From positions 20,338,501 through 20,402,500 of the forward strand of contig OZ017796.1 in assembly GCA_963969395.1 (NCBI GenBank): 64,000 bases of DNA, read 5' to 3'. Numbering within the stretch: the first letter of the stretch is position 1; the number at the start of each line of letters is the position of its first letter. This DNA comes from Pseudoscleropodium purum. Lineage: Eukaryota > Streptophyta > Bryopsida > Hypnales > Brachytheciaceae. The notes beneath the pieces are model-generated. The model ran no database searches and had not been told where the DNA came from. It saw only the letters and a list, made by a program, of their open reading frames with translations. The translations under genes were made by a program, and so were the position numbers. This document shows positions 13,530 through 25,977 of the stretch, in pieces.

Positions 13530-14210
13530 AATTATTTGACCTTGAAACTTCTTAACTTAAATTTTTTTCACTACAAAGTTTCAATCTTTAAATCTATATA
13601 GTGGGTAATTGAGTTGAGAGTATAAGAGAAAAAAATAAAAAAATTTGAATTTTCATTCTTTAAAAAATTATTAGGTAGAAGTAGGTTCAAGATAGAAGGA
13701 AAATCTAAATTATTAATATTTCTAATAGTAAATTAAAACAAACTAATCCCAATAGTGAGATTGTTAAAGCAAAAAACTAAACCATGTTAAATTTTTATTT
13801 TTTCAAAAATTATAAAAATTGCATTTTAAAATGAATCCTACAAGTTATTTTTTCAAAAGGATGCTCTCATTGCCCCCAAAATATGATTGTCCATAACTTT
13901 TACATCACTGATCCAAATGAAATGAATCAAAACTTTCCATGTAGGCAAAAATATAATCTATGAGAAAAAAAAGTTTAATTCAAATTGTTCAAATTGTTTT
14001 TGTTGCCTAGTCCCCCCTTGTTTTGAACTTATTTGGGCATAACTTTTATTCCCCAATACCATTTGAAAAAAATGTATTTTCTCACAAAGCTAACCAATTT
14101 TTCCATCTATAAAAATAATCTCAAAAAAATATGACAAAAATTAAAATTGTAGGTACTTACTCAAAATCCAATTTGTTTTCCAAGGATACAATGGTCCTTT
14201 AAAGGTTCAT
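13530..14210. repeat. dispersed AT-rich repeat, copy 2
   Basis: Matches copy 1 in order and orientation over about 700 bp with many substitutions and small indels, including TAGAAGTAGGTTCAAGAT, CCCAATAGTGAGATTG and GAATCCTACAAGTTATTTTT, and a final ACAATGGTCCTTTAAAGGTT. It is either an ancient duplication or two insertions of one family. Confidence 0.75.
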
Positions 14211-15342
14211 TATTCCATTTTGATTATGAGATGAATTTATGAAGAATTTTGGCTTGTAGTTAATTATAGATTCTCTTCTCTAAAGATAAACTTTGAAATC
14301 TTTTATTGAACTCAATTTCAATATTTTTGAAAAAAGAAATTAAATTGGGTATAGATTATTTATTAAAACATTATAACCATTGTGATTGGAATTTTTCAAT
14401 TCCATAACTAAATTCTTTAACAATTTTGTATTTTGAATCATTCTCTACTTCTTTCTACTTACTATTTTTTTCCTATATATTATGCAATTTCAAGTGATCA
14501 AAAGTTTTTCAAGCATATAACCAACTTGCCTTGAAGAATGAATCCAAAAAAACACTACCATTTTGAACATTTTTTCATACAAATGTGACCTTATGAAGTG
14601 TAGCTACCTAATTTTTGGTAGGGCCAAAAAAATTTAATTATCAATTCAAAAATTAATATCTTGCAATCTACATGGTGGAAATTTTTGAAATTTTTTCTAC
14701 ATCTTTTCAAACTAGTATATTATAAGATCCTAAAAATAAATGTTTTTCCTAAAATATTGTATTGAACCTAGAAATAGTAGTTTGGAAGTCTTCTCAGTGA
14801 AAACTTAGTTAATAACCTTTAGGGGTTAAAAAGAATATAGGGGTCAATTTTGAAGGCATTTGATATAAAAGCATACAAATTTTAAGCCACAATGCTAAAG
14901 CATATATCATAACTAAAGCCAAGAATGGCCATAGGTTTTAAAAAATGTTCAATAAAAATTGAAGAGTTTTTATTTATTTACAATATAAATCTATTTATAA
15001 ATTTTTTTTAAAGCTATAAAATTGAAAGTCATTGACAATTTCCAAAAAAATTAGAAACTCCAAAAGGGTCTGTCTTTTAAATTTTGGAAATTTATTTCTA
15101 TTTCTAAATTTATTAAAATTTTAAAACATCACAAATAATAATAAAAACATAATAAAAGTTCCATTATTCTCTCACTATCAATGATTGTCAATTAGAGGTT
15201 TAGAACTTTAAGGCTTTTGAAGTTGATATGTTTTATTACATTTGAATGTGAAAATGGGAGTTTAGAAAGAATCATTGCCAAAATTGATGTAGGTTCGGGA
15301 ATGGAGCAAATTCCCTATCATTATAAACTTTCTTACGTGTAA

Positions 15343-15496
15343 AGTAACTTTGCCTATGAAAGTCCAACTAGGAGCCAACCCGTCACAAGCAAAATTGTAT
15401 TAATGGTGTACATTCCAATTCTTGAAATGTGCATCACTAGAATATTTTTGTTCGTGATGGGCTAGCTCCCATTTGCTTTCATAGGCAAGTTTACCT
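15343..15496. mobile_element. MITE-like element with about 45-bp imperfect terminal inverted repeats
   Basis: The left arm reads TTTGCCTATGAAAG..CAA, then a GGGAGC-like block and CCCGTCACAAGCAAAA. The right arm is its inverse, with TTTTTGTTCGTGATGGG, GCTCCC and CTTTCATAGGCAAG. About 55 bp separate the arms, so the whole could fold into a hairpin. No clear target-site duplication, so no superfamily is assigned. Confidence 0.7.
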
Positions 15497-16603
15497 TATC
15501 TCATCATTGAAAAGACATAAACTCAATGTTTGGAATAGCATGAAATAGATGTTGTCTACACTTTAGCAAATAGCTCATACAAAGATTAAAATTGAATTTT
15601 GTATGATGTTGGTGTATTAGTACAATAAAATGTCCTCAACCAATTGCAAACAACATAATGTAATAAATCCCTCAACTGGGTCTCACTTTAGGAGGTAATC
15701 ATCTCACATGTATTATTAAATAGTCACAAATGATGCATAAATTTATAGCACTAGAGGATTTGATGTTACCAATGTCTAGTATTTTTACAAATAAGCTCAT
15801 TAATTGCAAGTTGGTTTTGATGAACGTATGGTAGATTTGTATCAAGTATTGATGCATTTTTCAATTATGATTCATATATTTTTAATACATTTAATATATT
15901 TTTTAAATAAAATTACATATAATAAAACTATTCAAGGGACAAATATAGATGGAAGGGTAGAAAAAATAGCTCCTAAACAATCATAGCTTTACTTGTCATT
16001 ACGTAGTTATCGTTTGCTTCTTTTAGTTGTACTTCCTTTAATCATAATGCATTAAAATGCTAACATTTTAATTGTCGTACTACAATAGGAATCTATATTT
16101 GCCCTACTACAAATTGAGTATTAGACTAGAATCTTAGTTGATTGTATTGGACTTTTGTTGTTATCATTATTTTAAAAATAGATTTAAAATTTGTAAACTA
16201 TAAATTTATAATTTGCAATTGATTAAACTGTAATTTCCAAAATATTCATAATTCTAAAGAATTTGTAGTGTTGAAATTTCAAATCTTCAAATTTTCAGCT
16301 TCCAACTTTTCAATTTTCAAATATTTGATTATTTCTAATGAGAATATACATTTTTAAACTTTTAGGTGTTAGAAAATTTATAATAAATATGATAAAATTC
16401 TAAAAATATTTTAGAAAAATTTAAATGAACAATGTCGATCTAAGAGTCAAAATACCAATGCTGAATATGTCAATTGGTTTGCAATCATTGCATTTCTATA
16501 TGTAATATTCTATATTGAAATTGAAAATATTAAATAATAATATTTATTATGGTTTTAAATCATTTTTAAAAACATTTCAAATTATAAAGTTATTATCGTA
16601 CAT
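15497..16603. other. AT-rich spacer
   Basis: Very AT-rich; only short chance frames. Nothing supportable seen. Confidence 0.6.
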
Positions 16604-19600
16604 TTGTTTTATATATGTGAGACAAGTTTATGGATAATGTTTGTTCATGTAATTCATGCCAAATTAGTCACTATTCCAATTCAAATTACGTTAATAATCT
16701 ATTACATTGGTTTAAGAAAAAACTTAATCAAATTGCCCCAATCCTTTTGGGAAATCAAGCAAAATATCCTCTTGAGTTTTGGCATGAGATAGTAGACCTT
16801 TCAAATCAAAGTTGTTTGCTAGAAGATGTTCCTACTTCAATTGTGCCATTATCAAAAATATATGAACTTTTTGATTATCCCAATTATGTTTGTTTTGAGA
16901 AATTGTGTATATATCGTATGAAAGATGAAAAAGAAGCAAAGAAAATTGTTGAATGGCACAATAAAGTTTATTGTTGTCAACCATTGAATGGAGAATTATG
17001 CCAATGCTTTGTACGTGCATATCTTGCACATTTTGGAGGAAGAATGAATGTAAATTGGGCCTATATAGCATATGAGTATTATAATGGGCTTCAAAAACAA
17101 GCTACTAAAAAAGATTCTGAAGTGATTCATTGACCTATTCCAGCATTGGATGAACAATTATTTGCCCTAAAAAAACTTTTAATTGAGATTATATCAAATC
17201 ATGCACTCATTTTGTCTCAAAAATGGAAATTGATCAAATAATAAAGACCTTGCAAACTTCATTTGCTCAAATTTTATCAAAACAATCACAAGTACAAAAA
17301 TTAAAGAATGTAAAGAGATTCCTAAATTTATATTGACAAATAAAAATTCAAATATTTTGTAAGAAAATGACAAAAAAATGTTAATGAAGTTAATTGATAC
17401 TAGATTGAATCAACAACAATTAGTAAAAAAGAACTTCAATATGTCAAAAAATAACAAATTAGATCAACCTTGTGAATTTTCTAGTTGTAAATATAAAAAT
17501 TCATATTTAACAAGAAATAAAGAAGTTATAATTGGTCAACAAACTCATCATTATGCAAGCAAGGAAAGGGATTTTATGCACACTCAAACAATGAACAATT
17601 GTATTGAAAGCACAAATTTAATTATGTTAGATTTTTCTAAAACACCCAAAAATGATATATCCAATTCCCTTGGAACATTCAACATATGTCATTCTTTTCA
17701 CCAAGCTAAATTAGTTGTAGATGAACTTATTGAGATCTCTACATCAAAGTCTGAGCAAGTTTCTACACGAGAAGTGTTTTCCAAAGATAACATATTTTTT
17801 CCTAGGAAACTTCTAATAAAAAATTGTACAAAAACAAGTAATATAAAGAATGAAGTATCAATTTCTACACAAATAATTGAAGAAAAAATTGACCCAATAA
17901 TTAATTGTGTGAATGCCTTTCCTCATAGTTATTATAATGAATTTTCATTGCTCTTTGAACAACATCAGAAAAGTAAAGAAGAAAATCTAGGAAGTAGTTT
18001 AAAACTTTTAGAATACGATGAACATCAAATGAAAAAGATAGAATCAATGGATTTACATTTAAGTAAAAACAACAATGTTAATAGTAACTTGAAAAACTTT
18101 AATAACTATCTTGGTGTTAATATTCCACACCAAAAAGAAAACATAATGAAACCAAAACCACGAATTGGTATAAGTATACTCATACAAAAAAATTTGGAAT
18201 ACAATAATTTTTCATTAATAAATAAAGAAAAAAATGATCATAAAATACAACTTCATAAAGCTGAAAAAAACATAGAAAATTCTTCTATGATGGATGAATC
18301 ACTTCACATCCAACAGCCTCTATCTTCACCTCTATCGTGCATAACAAATGAATCAGCTCACATCCAAAAAGAAGTTTTTCAAAATAATAATTTAGATTCT
18401 TCCTGCACAACAACTACAATTTCTCCACCACATAAAAAAAATCCATTATCAATTGATTTGAAAGTACTAAAATTTGATAACAATTTGGAAGAAATAAATT
18501 ATGCCACAAATTCATGTGATCTAAAAACACTTGATGCAATTGACAAAAGATTGCATGACATACCATTTTCATGCTAAAAAATTATGTGTTCAAATTGCAA
18601 AGGTAATTCAATCAATGTATTCAAGTCACAACATGAAATAATTGACAATGATAGAGTTTTTGATAGAAATATGCAATGCGGGTTAGAATTTTCAAAAAAT
18701 CATGTTTGAATTCTCAACCAAATGCACTAGGTATTCAAGAAAATCAAAAACAAGGGAGTGGAGAAGGTACTTTATATGACTAGGGTATGATTGACAAGAC
18801 CTACATTGAACCAACTAATAATTCAAAGTTTTCACATTCAAATTCTAAATTAGATTCATCATTACATCTACTTAAGGCCAATGTAAGAGATTCAACTAAA
18901 ACCATTGATGATGTTGATGATGAAGTAAAAATACCAATTGGTATTCAAAATTCAAATCAAATCAAGAATTGCCACATCTATTACAAAAACAACACAACTA
19001 TCAAGATGAAGATTTTAATAAGCCAATTAATTTGAATGTCCCTCGTATACACCTATACAAAATTGATTATTACAATAATAATAATCTAAAAGAAAAAGAA
19101 AAAACTCAATCTTTGAATGCAATGGATGTCCAACCTAACTTTGATAGAAATGGGACTTCATCTCTTTCTTGTTGTAATTGTTCTACACAACAAGATGAAG
19201 TTAATTTTCCATATTTTGTTAAACTACCTATCAATCCTATATGTGCAACTAAGCATGTTGATGACATTATTAAAAAAAACATTTTTATCCTACTTTAGTT
19301 CATTATAGAGAGGGTTGTAATATAAATGTGAAATATAACTCATGCAAATCATCAGTAGATCATAATTTTAATAATGAATTGGATTTTTCAACAACGCCCA
19401 CAACAATGTCAAATACAAAAATAATTGAACATTCAAATAACCTTGACAATGAATGCAAACCACAATTTGAAGATATAAAAGAAATATTTCATGCCAATGA
19501 CATTCAACAATGTTTTCAAGTACTTCAAAAGTGTAATAGAAGTATAACACAAAGTAAAACAACATTGTGTATTGGACCTAAAAATGACATGGATATGTTG

Positions 19601-21560
19601 TGTTCATTAGGAGCCCATGTTCCATCAATGATATGTACACAAGCAGGGGATATTTTGGAAAAACAAAACAAAACTTTAGCTCTAGAAAAAACAATAGTTG
19701 AAAACCTCATTCACAAGGGAGACTTACAACATGAACTCAATAAACAATTAATGTTCATATTTAGATCTAAATTAGGAGAGTATGAAAAATTTTGTTCTGA
19801 AATACAAAATCTAGCTCAAAAACTTTCAAATTATGAGACCCACTTTCAATTATCACAATTTAGAAAAGAAAAACAAAATAAAGAACTTATGAAAGAAGAA
19901 CTTCAAATAGAGATTATAGAACTCTATAATGTTTATAGAAATGTGGAAGCACAACTAGATATGGATAATTGTTTGCTTGCTAGATCATTAATGGTAGTGG
20001 ATACTCTGACAATTGATGTAGAAAATGCTCACAAAGATTTAAAAAGGTTGATAAATGACGAATATGTTGACGAACAATTGGTTAGCTTTTTTAAATTCAA
20101 AATTACTGTACTTCAATAATTACTAATAGTGATAGATATATCAATACATTGTATAGTATTTTTTTTGATGTCTCAATCAATTTGTTTAAAAACATTTGCA
20201 TGTATAATCCTTATAAAAAAATTGTTTAATTATTGTTAAACATTTTAGAACTACAAGCTTATTGATTAGAACTTGAAATAAAAATGATTAAAGCTCACAA
20301 TGCATCAAAAATTTATGGCAAGCTTAGAAATATAAAAATTGAAAATGTTTTAGGTTTTGAAAGTGCCTAAATCCAATTTAGACTTTGAAATGAATGTAGT
20401 TGGCACTATTGGTAATAATGAGACATTTGAATTATCAAAGGCAATGAAGACAATGATTGAAATCTAACAAAATAGATATAGAAGTACAATTGATGAAAAT
20501 TCTTTAAATAATGATGATAAAAATTACAGTTCTATAATCAATGAAATTTTGAATAAAGAAGTTTATAAAATGAATGAAATTTGCACAAATTCTAAGATAT
20601 ATGTTGAGTTGCCAAATAAGTTAGATGATACAATTATGCCAAGCATGGTTAGTTTATCTGGTACTAGTTCAAAGTTAAAATTTGACTCAAATTCTACTAA
20701 AACAATGGCAATGTTACTTGTTGATCATGCAAAAAAACATGATATTGATATAGAAGCTATCATGTTTAGTGATGATAATATTTTACAATGGTTGAAAAAA
20801 AATTTACATAACAAGACATCAAATCCATTAGAGATATCAAAAAGTGAAAGATGTGAAAATTACAATGATATATTTAATCCAAATTGTTTTGAACAAAAGT
20901 CAAACAACAATGACATTGTTTCAAAAACAACTTATGAGCCTACTAATTGTGATGATTCATATAGTAGTAGTAATGCAACTCTTTATAGCAATCATTATTA
21001 TGATATTTTTCAATGCAAACAACGACAAAAACATGAAAAATGTGATATTCATGGCATAGATTTGAAAATGGTTTGCACATATCTGACATGCAAGTTGCCA
21101 AATCCAACTAAGATAAAAAGAGATGTCATGCAATGTTATAGAATGTGTGATATCTACAACAAAGATAAGTCACTAAAAAAAAAAAAATTAACCATTCAAA
21201 ACTAAAGGCTCTTCAACAAAATAAGAGGATTGTAAAAAACATGTCAATAGCATAACAAATATTTGAAAAATATAAGACCTTAGGATATACCAAAAGAGCA
21301 CATGATCATCTCAATGAATTTGACTCTGACTTTCTATTTTCAAACAAACAAAGAAACATCTTAGCAAAGTGCCATACTATGAAAGTTACAAATAAAGAGT
21401 TAAAAAACATGACTAATGACATTGTGATTCCAAAACAAGGAAGTGATAGAGAAACTACAACTAAAAAGTCAAGATGACAAACCTTGAAGTTGATGACAAA
21501 TTTTCTAATTGAATCTATATGGACTATAAACAAACAAAATAATTCCATAGAAAGACATGG
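16604..21560 (+). pseudogene. decayed long Asn/Lys/Ile-rich frame, probably repeat-derived, function unknown
   Basis: Consecutive open stretches on the plus strand at 16630-17133, 17378-18577, 18787-19035, 18969-19298, 19328-20119 and 20549-21205 are broken by stops and by frame changes. Sequence after the stop at 17133 stays protein-like in the same frame. The first block is the most globular, with GNQAKYPLEFWHEIVDL and GGRMNVNWAYIAYEYYNGLQ. The 399-residue block is low-complexity and Ser/Asn/Lys rich. The 19328-20119 block has a coiled-coil-like region (LEKQNKTLALEKTIVENL). I recognise no reverse transcriptase, integrase or transposase motif. It may be a dead accessory ORF of a large transposon or a degenerated host gene. 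Confidence 0.45.
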
Positions 21561-22600
21561 ATCTCATTAATTGATTTAAATACAATATGATAATTCTTGC
21601 GCAATAGACGCAATGCTTGGGCTTGTACATTTTGTAGGAAAGAACAAAATTTTCATTTGATTTAAACATTTTCAATTTTACTTACAATATTAAGGACATT
21701 CCTATGCAAGAATTGATGATATACAATATCAAATGACTATATCCATATTATTAGAAATTGCTACAATTAATCATTTAATTTATGAATGAAAATCCTAGGA
21801 TTCTATACATATAACTACTAACAAAGCCAACATCCAATGGGTACATGATGAATGTTTCTAAATGCTTATTGTAGGAGTTATATCAAATAAATTAAATAGA
21901 CAAAATTTCAAGAGAACTTATGGTCTTCAAAGGATGCCTCCTTTTATCCTTTATCCTATATTCCACATATTCTCTATAAGTGTTTCTACCATTTTTTAAC
22001 CCTAAACAACAAATTTTGAAGGCTTCAAGTGCTCTCAAATTTTTGAATGAAGAGGCACACTTAACACTATTAGAAGCCTTTTTTCAAGTGTATTCCCATA
22101 TTACATTGTATTTTGGATAGATGAAAAATAATTGGCTCAATCTAAGTTCAAAAGTTCTAACTCTTCTAAGGTAGAAGGTTTAGAAAGCAATCATTTAAGA
22201 TCTAGTTGCATTTTAGAAGAAGCTAATTTCCTTAGAATATTTTTCATTAAATTTTCATAGAAAATGGAATTGGAATTTAATCCAAGTTGTTTCATAATTT
22301 TAGACTTGCTTGGAGTTAGTTGCAAACTTTTGAAGTTGAAACAAAATGATCACTAAAAGCATCCACCTCCTAAAATGTACACCACTTGCATATTGATGGT
22401 ACATCAAAGAAAGCAAAATGTACCTCCACATTTTATAAGACATTTTGAGAGTTTGGTCTATTTTAGGACCTCCTACCTCATGGCAATGTAATAAAAAAAT
22501 GTGGCACTACCAATATTTTGGCCAAGTGAACAACCCATGTAATCATCAGAGTACCCAAGGCTACTTAACCTTAGGAGGATGCAGCCTCCATGACTAAGAT
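21561..22600. other. AT-rich spacer ahead of the second gene island
   Basis: Base composition changes to gene-like from about 22560. Nothing coding is supportable. Confidence 0.5.
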
Positions 22601-22619
22601 AGTTACCAAAATACTCCAA

Positions 22620-23432
22620 TTATTGGACCAATAGGTGCATTTTTTGTTTCTACAGTTATCAGTGAAGTCATCCAGCATCCTTACAGGTTTAAAGGGCCAC
22701 ACATTCTTTCTAATGCGCTGGTGGTTAAGGCACAATAAACAGTTAAAAAACCAACAAGAATCTTGCATCTACTCATCACTGACTTTTGTGGTTTCAAGAA
22801 AGGCGACAAAGAATCAACGGAAAATATTGAAAGTTACAAAGTATGAACAAAAATTCGGACCCAGTCAAAACAAATATGCGTAATTTGGGATAGCATAAAT
22901 TAAATAGTAGGCAGAAAAGGTTTTACATGCTTTTAATCATGAAGTGACAGTCACCTACTGAATTCAAATCGAACACCCATCAGCGGTAGAAATTTTGATG
23001 CAGTTATTCCTTCATTACTGCATCCCAGAAGAGATAAGCGGTAGAAATCTAGAAAATTGACATCAATGGAAACATTAGAACTTGAAGGAGTAACGGCAGC
23101 GGTGATTGTCTTTCATAAACCATGTTTCACCATGCGAGGAGTCCTTTAGGAATGTCCCAAATCCTGATAGGCAGCAGTGCAAGATCTAGAGTTTACATCA
23201 ATTGAAACATAAACAGAATCGCATTCCATGACTCTACGAGGAACTGGAACTTCAAGGAAAGAATAACCGTATTGAGTCCAATTCGGTTACCAACCTGCAA
23301 ATTGCGGAGAAGGAATTGCAAGGTTTGACACCCGCTACTACACCTCAAAAATGTCGCTGCTGTGATTACCTTACAAACAACCGTTTCTCACCATGTACGG
23401 ATCCCTCCAGGAATGTCTCAAAATTCGTCAAT
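22620..23432 (-). other. probable 3' untranslated region of the Pol IV/V subunit-7-like gene, with a duplicated segment
   Basis: Downstream of the TAA at 23433-23435 lie further splice-like sites: a donor after the segment ending at about 23386 (ACATG|GTGAGA) and an acceptor near 23297. A segment with the phrase CCATG, then CCTCCAGGAATGTCTCAAA (about 23345-23430), recurs in altered form about 250 bp away (about 23095-23170, CCTTTAGGAATGTCCCAAA). This indicates a tandem duplication inside the 3' region. Confidence 0.4.
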
Positions 23433-24824
23433 TTAAGCCTGCAAAACGTAGTGTCGCGGTTAGTGCTTCCAAAGATCAAGAGAAGCACCTTCACACTCTT
23501 GAAAAATTAAGGAAAAAATGAATATTAACAATATGAAAGCTACGGGCTTACCGTTTCAAGAGGAGATCCTCTCCTCACAGGGCCCAAGAGGTTTAGGACA
23601 TTCAAACTGCCGGCGGCCATGATGGACCTGTCTTTGGGCTCCCACCGAACCCCAACAACCTTCAATCGCACTTCTGATTTGGTAACGATCTCGTTTCCGC
23701 TCGATTCACGCCACTTATTGAACTCCATTGATGGACCGGGACGGAACTCAAATCCCTCCATCTGCTTGCGTGGGACAAAGATCCGTGCTGGCCCACAGGC
23801 TGCCAGAAACAACTGGCAAGAGCATAAAATTTCACAGCGCAATAATAAAGTAAAATTTGCACAGAGAGTGAGTGATACAAAACCTCCCAAAGAAAGCGAT
23901 GCAAAAGATTGAGTGTGAAGTTTGCACAATGTAATCTGAGGAAACAAGACATATGAGATCAATTTGCTAGAGAACAAAATTTCACAGAGAATCCGTGGCA
24001 AGCACTTTCACAAAAAATTATAGGACTGAGTAATGTAAAGTCTCCATTCACCATACAGGTAAACTTTGAGCCTTTCCCTACAACAATCTCGAAACTTTCG
24101 CGATCTAAAATTTTGCACATTTATATTGTGTCAGAGTATTGTGTGGGAGTATTATGTCAGAAAGTACGTGTTTTCACACTTCTAGCACAAATCAAAGTTC
24201 ACTAGTATGGTCAATGGAGTCTCTGAAGTACTGTATGGTTAGCGGAGCCTCTCCCTCAATTCTTGAACATCGCACAAAGGAAGCAATGAAAAAGATTGTG
24301 TGTGAATTTCGCACGGAGAATTTGAAGAAACAGGGGCGGCAAGTAAAAATAGGCACGATCAGAAATTTCGCACCGACATTTCATAGAAAATTTGCACAGC
24401 AATTTTTGTAGGACGAGTGAGTAACTGAATAGTGATGAAAGCGATGTGAGAGAAGAGACGTTGCACCAAAAGATGTTGCACAAGAAGAGAAGTGGACGAA
24501 GAGTGAAGTAGTCGTGCCTGCCAAGAATCCATTGTGCATGACTTCGGTGACCTCAGCTTCGATGACTTCGTTACAGATGGGGCGGAACACAATGCACTTG
24601 AAATCGACCCAAAACACCACAGAGCCCGTGTTGGGGCGCACTCGCCCTTCCGACACATTCTCCAGCGTCGTCACGGTCACGAAATAGCCGAGCTCTTCCG
24701 AGCATCGCTCCGCGTCCACATCCTTGAGCAGGCGCCGGATCAGCGCTCGTCGCGTGTGCAGTGCATCACCCAGCTCTTGGGGTTCCAGCACCACCACGCG
24801 TCGCATGTCCACTTCGAAAAACAT
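23433..24824 (-). CDS. NRPE7-like: RNA polymerase subunit 7, Pol IV/V (NRPD7/NRPE7)-like
   Basis: Three exons, 24824-24518, 23799-23552 and 23438-23433, join to 561 nt, 186 residues, close to the usual 175-180. The N-terminal half begins MFFEVDM and has ELGYFVTVTTLENVSEGRVR and FKCIVFRPICNEVIEAEV, the tip domain of RPB7-type stalk subunits. After the splice (NGFLAACGPARIFVP) comes the OB-fold half with SEVRLKVVGVRWEPKDRS and NLLGPV. The VTTL, CGP, G.RW and LGP signatures fit plant Pol IV/V subunit 7 better than Pol II NRPB7. Family role: with subunit 4 it forms the polymerase stalk, here probably in small-RNA-directed silencing. Intron 1 needs a GC donor (GCAG|GCACGA). An upstream in-frame ATG at 24845 would add seven residues; I chose 24824 because the family starts MFF. 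Its assignment between Pol II, IV and V rests on motif comparison only. Confidence 0.86.
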
Positions 24825-25779
24825 CTTGCCACGACCCACAAACACTTACAATACTCACAACACGTCACTCAAGCTTCAATGGCGCTCCAAGAATTTGTCG
24901 AAACCCTACATTAGGAAAAGACTGTCTGGTATCTCGACAGATCCGATCAAACACTCACAGAAACGTCGAGAATCACCCTGGTGCAGTTTCCCAGGCAATG
25001 GTTCAATCATCTCATCTTGATTAATCATATATCCACAAAGCGGGAATTGGGTCACACATTCGATTTTCTTGGTACGATCGTCCTCATCATGACCACTAGG
25101 GTGCCGTGCCCAAAGCCCAGTGCAGTTCTTCGATAGGTTGATGCCTGACGGAGATCACAAGGATCTGCCAAAACAAACAAATAGAAAGGACTCTCTAAAA
25201 CTCATAGTTCCGACCAAACAGAGAGAAGTATCCAAAGCTCAAACTGTACAGACCATTGAGATGGTCACTGATTCCCTGCGCTGCACGAACTGCCGTGTTT
25301 TCAAAGAAAACACTTTAGACGCATCTTTCATCCACAAAGCTGCAATTAGGTCACACTTGCAAGCACTTGGCATCATCTTCTCATCATGATCATTATGGTT
25401 CAAGTCCGTGACCTAACCCTAATGCAATTTTTCTCCCTGCAGTACAGTCATGCACAGATCTTCCCGGGGTGGGGTCCTTCACTTCATTTCTTCGAAATTC
25501 TAGGAATTCTACGACTGTCACTGTTGTTCGATCGTGCGCTGGCAAGATGCGATTCCGGACACATCGGAATCAACCGGCGGCGCATTATTGCGCTGGCTCT
25601 CGGGAGTCTCGGCAATGGCATCTTCATACCCAGGGCGTCGGGAGAAGATATTATGTTGTGTCGACCTGGGAGCACGCCATTCGTCATCACCGGCAGATGT
25701 CAATAGCCAAGGTTAAGAATAGATATGCCGGTCAAATGTCACCTTCTCAACTTGATGTCGTGGCACCTCCAGGCCTGTG
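24825..25779. promoter_or_regulatory. shared intergenic region between divergent genes
   Basis: About 950 bp lie between the minus-strand polymerase-subunit gene and the TATA box of the plus-strand gene. Open frames here exist on both strands but lack coherent protein features. It should hold the promoters of both genes. Confidence 0.4.
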
Positions 25780-25787
25780 CTATAAAA
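25780..25787 (+). promoter_or_regulatory. TATA box
   Basis: CTATAAAA lies 191-198 bp upstream of the ATG at 25978. That predicts transcription start near 25812 and a leader of about 165 nt for the small basic-protein gene. Confidence 0.5.
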
Positions 25788-25977
25788 CAGCCAGTGCGCA
25801 ACGTCTAGAGTAATTCAACTCGATCTCAGACCGACAATTCATACATTGCGATTAGCTTTCTTTCCAGCATTTGTTTCATAGCTTCCTTCTGCAAAGCCTA
25901 TTCCAATTCAAGCGCAATTCAAGTGATTGTTAGTGATTTTGTTAGTTTCTGTTTGACATTCAAGCAAAGTCTGAGTA

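Larger units (their letters stand above)
11251..15342. other. AT-rich intergenic repeat DNA
   Basis: No credible gene. The stretch is dominated by A/T runs and contains two diverged copies of a dispersed repeat (listed separately) plus short TTAACCCCTAA motifs at 13020 and 14819 (the latter reversed). Confidence 0.7.
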
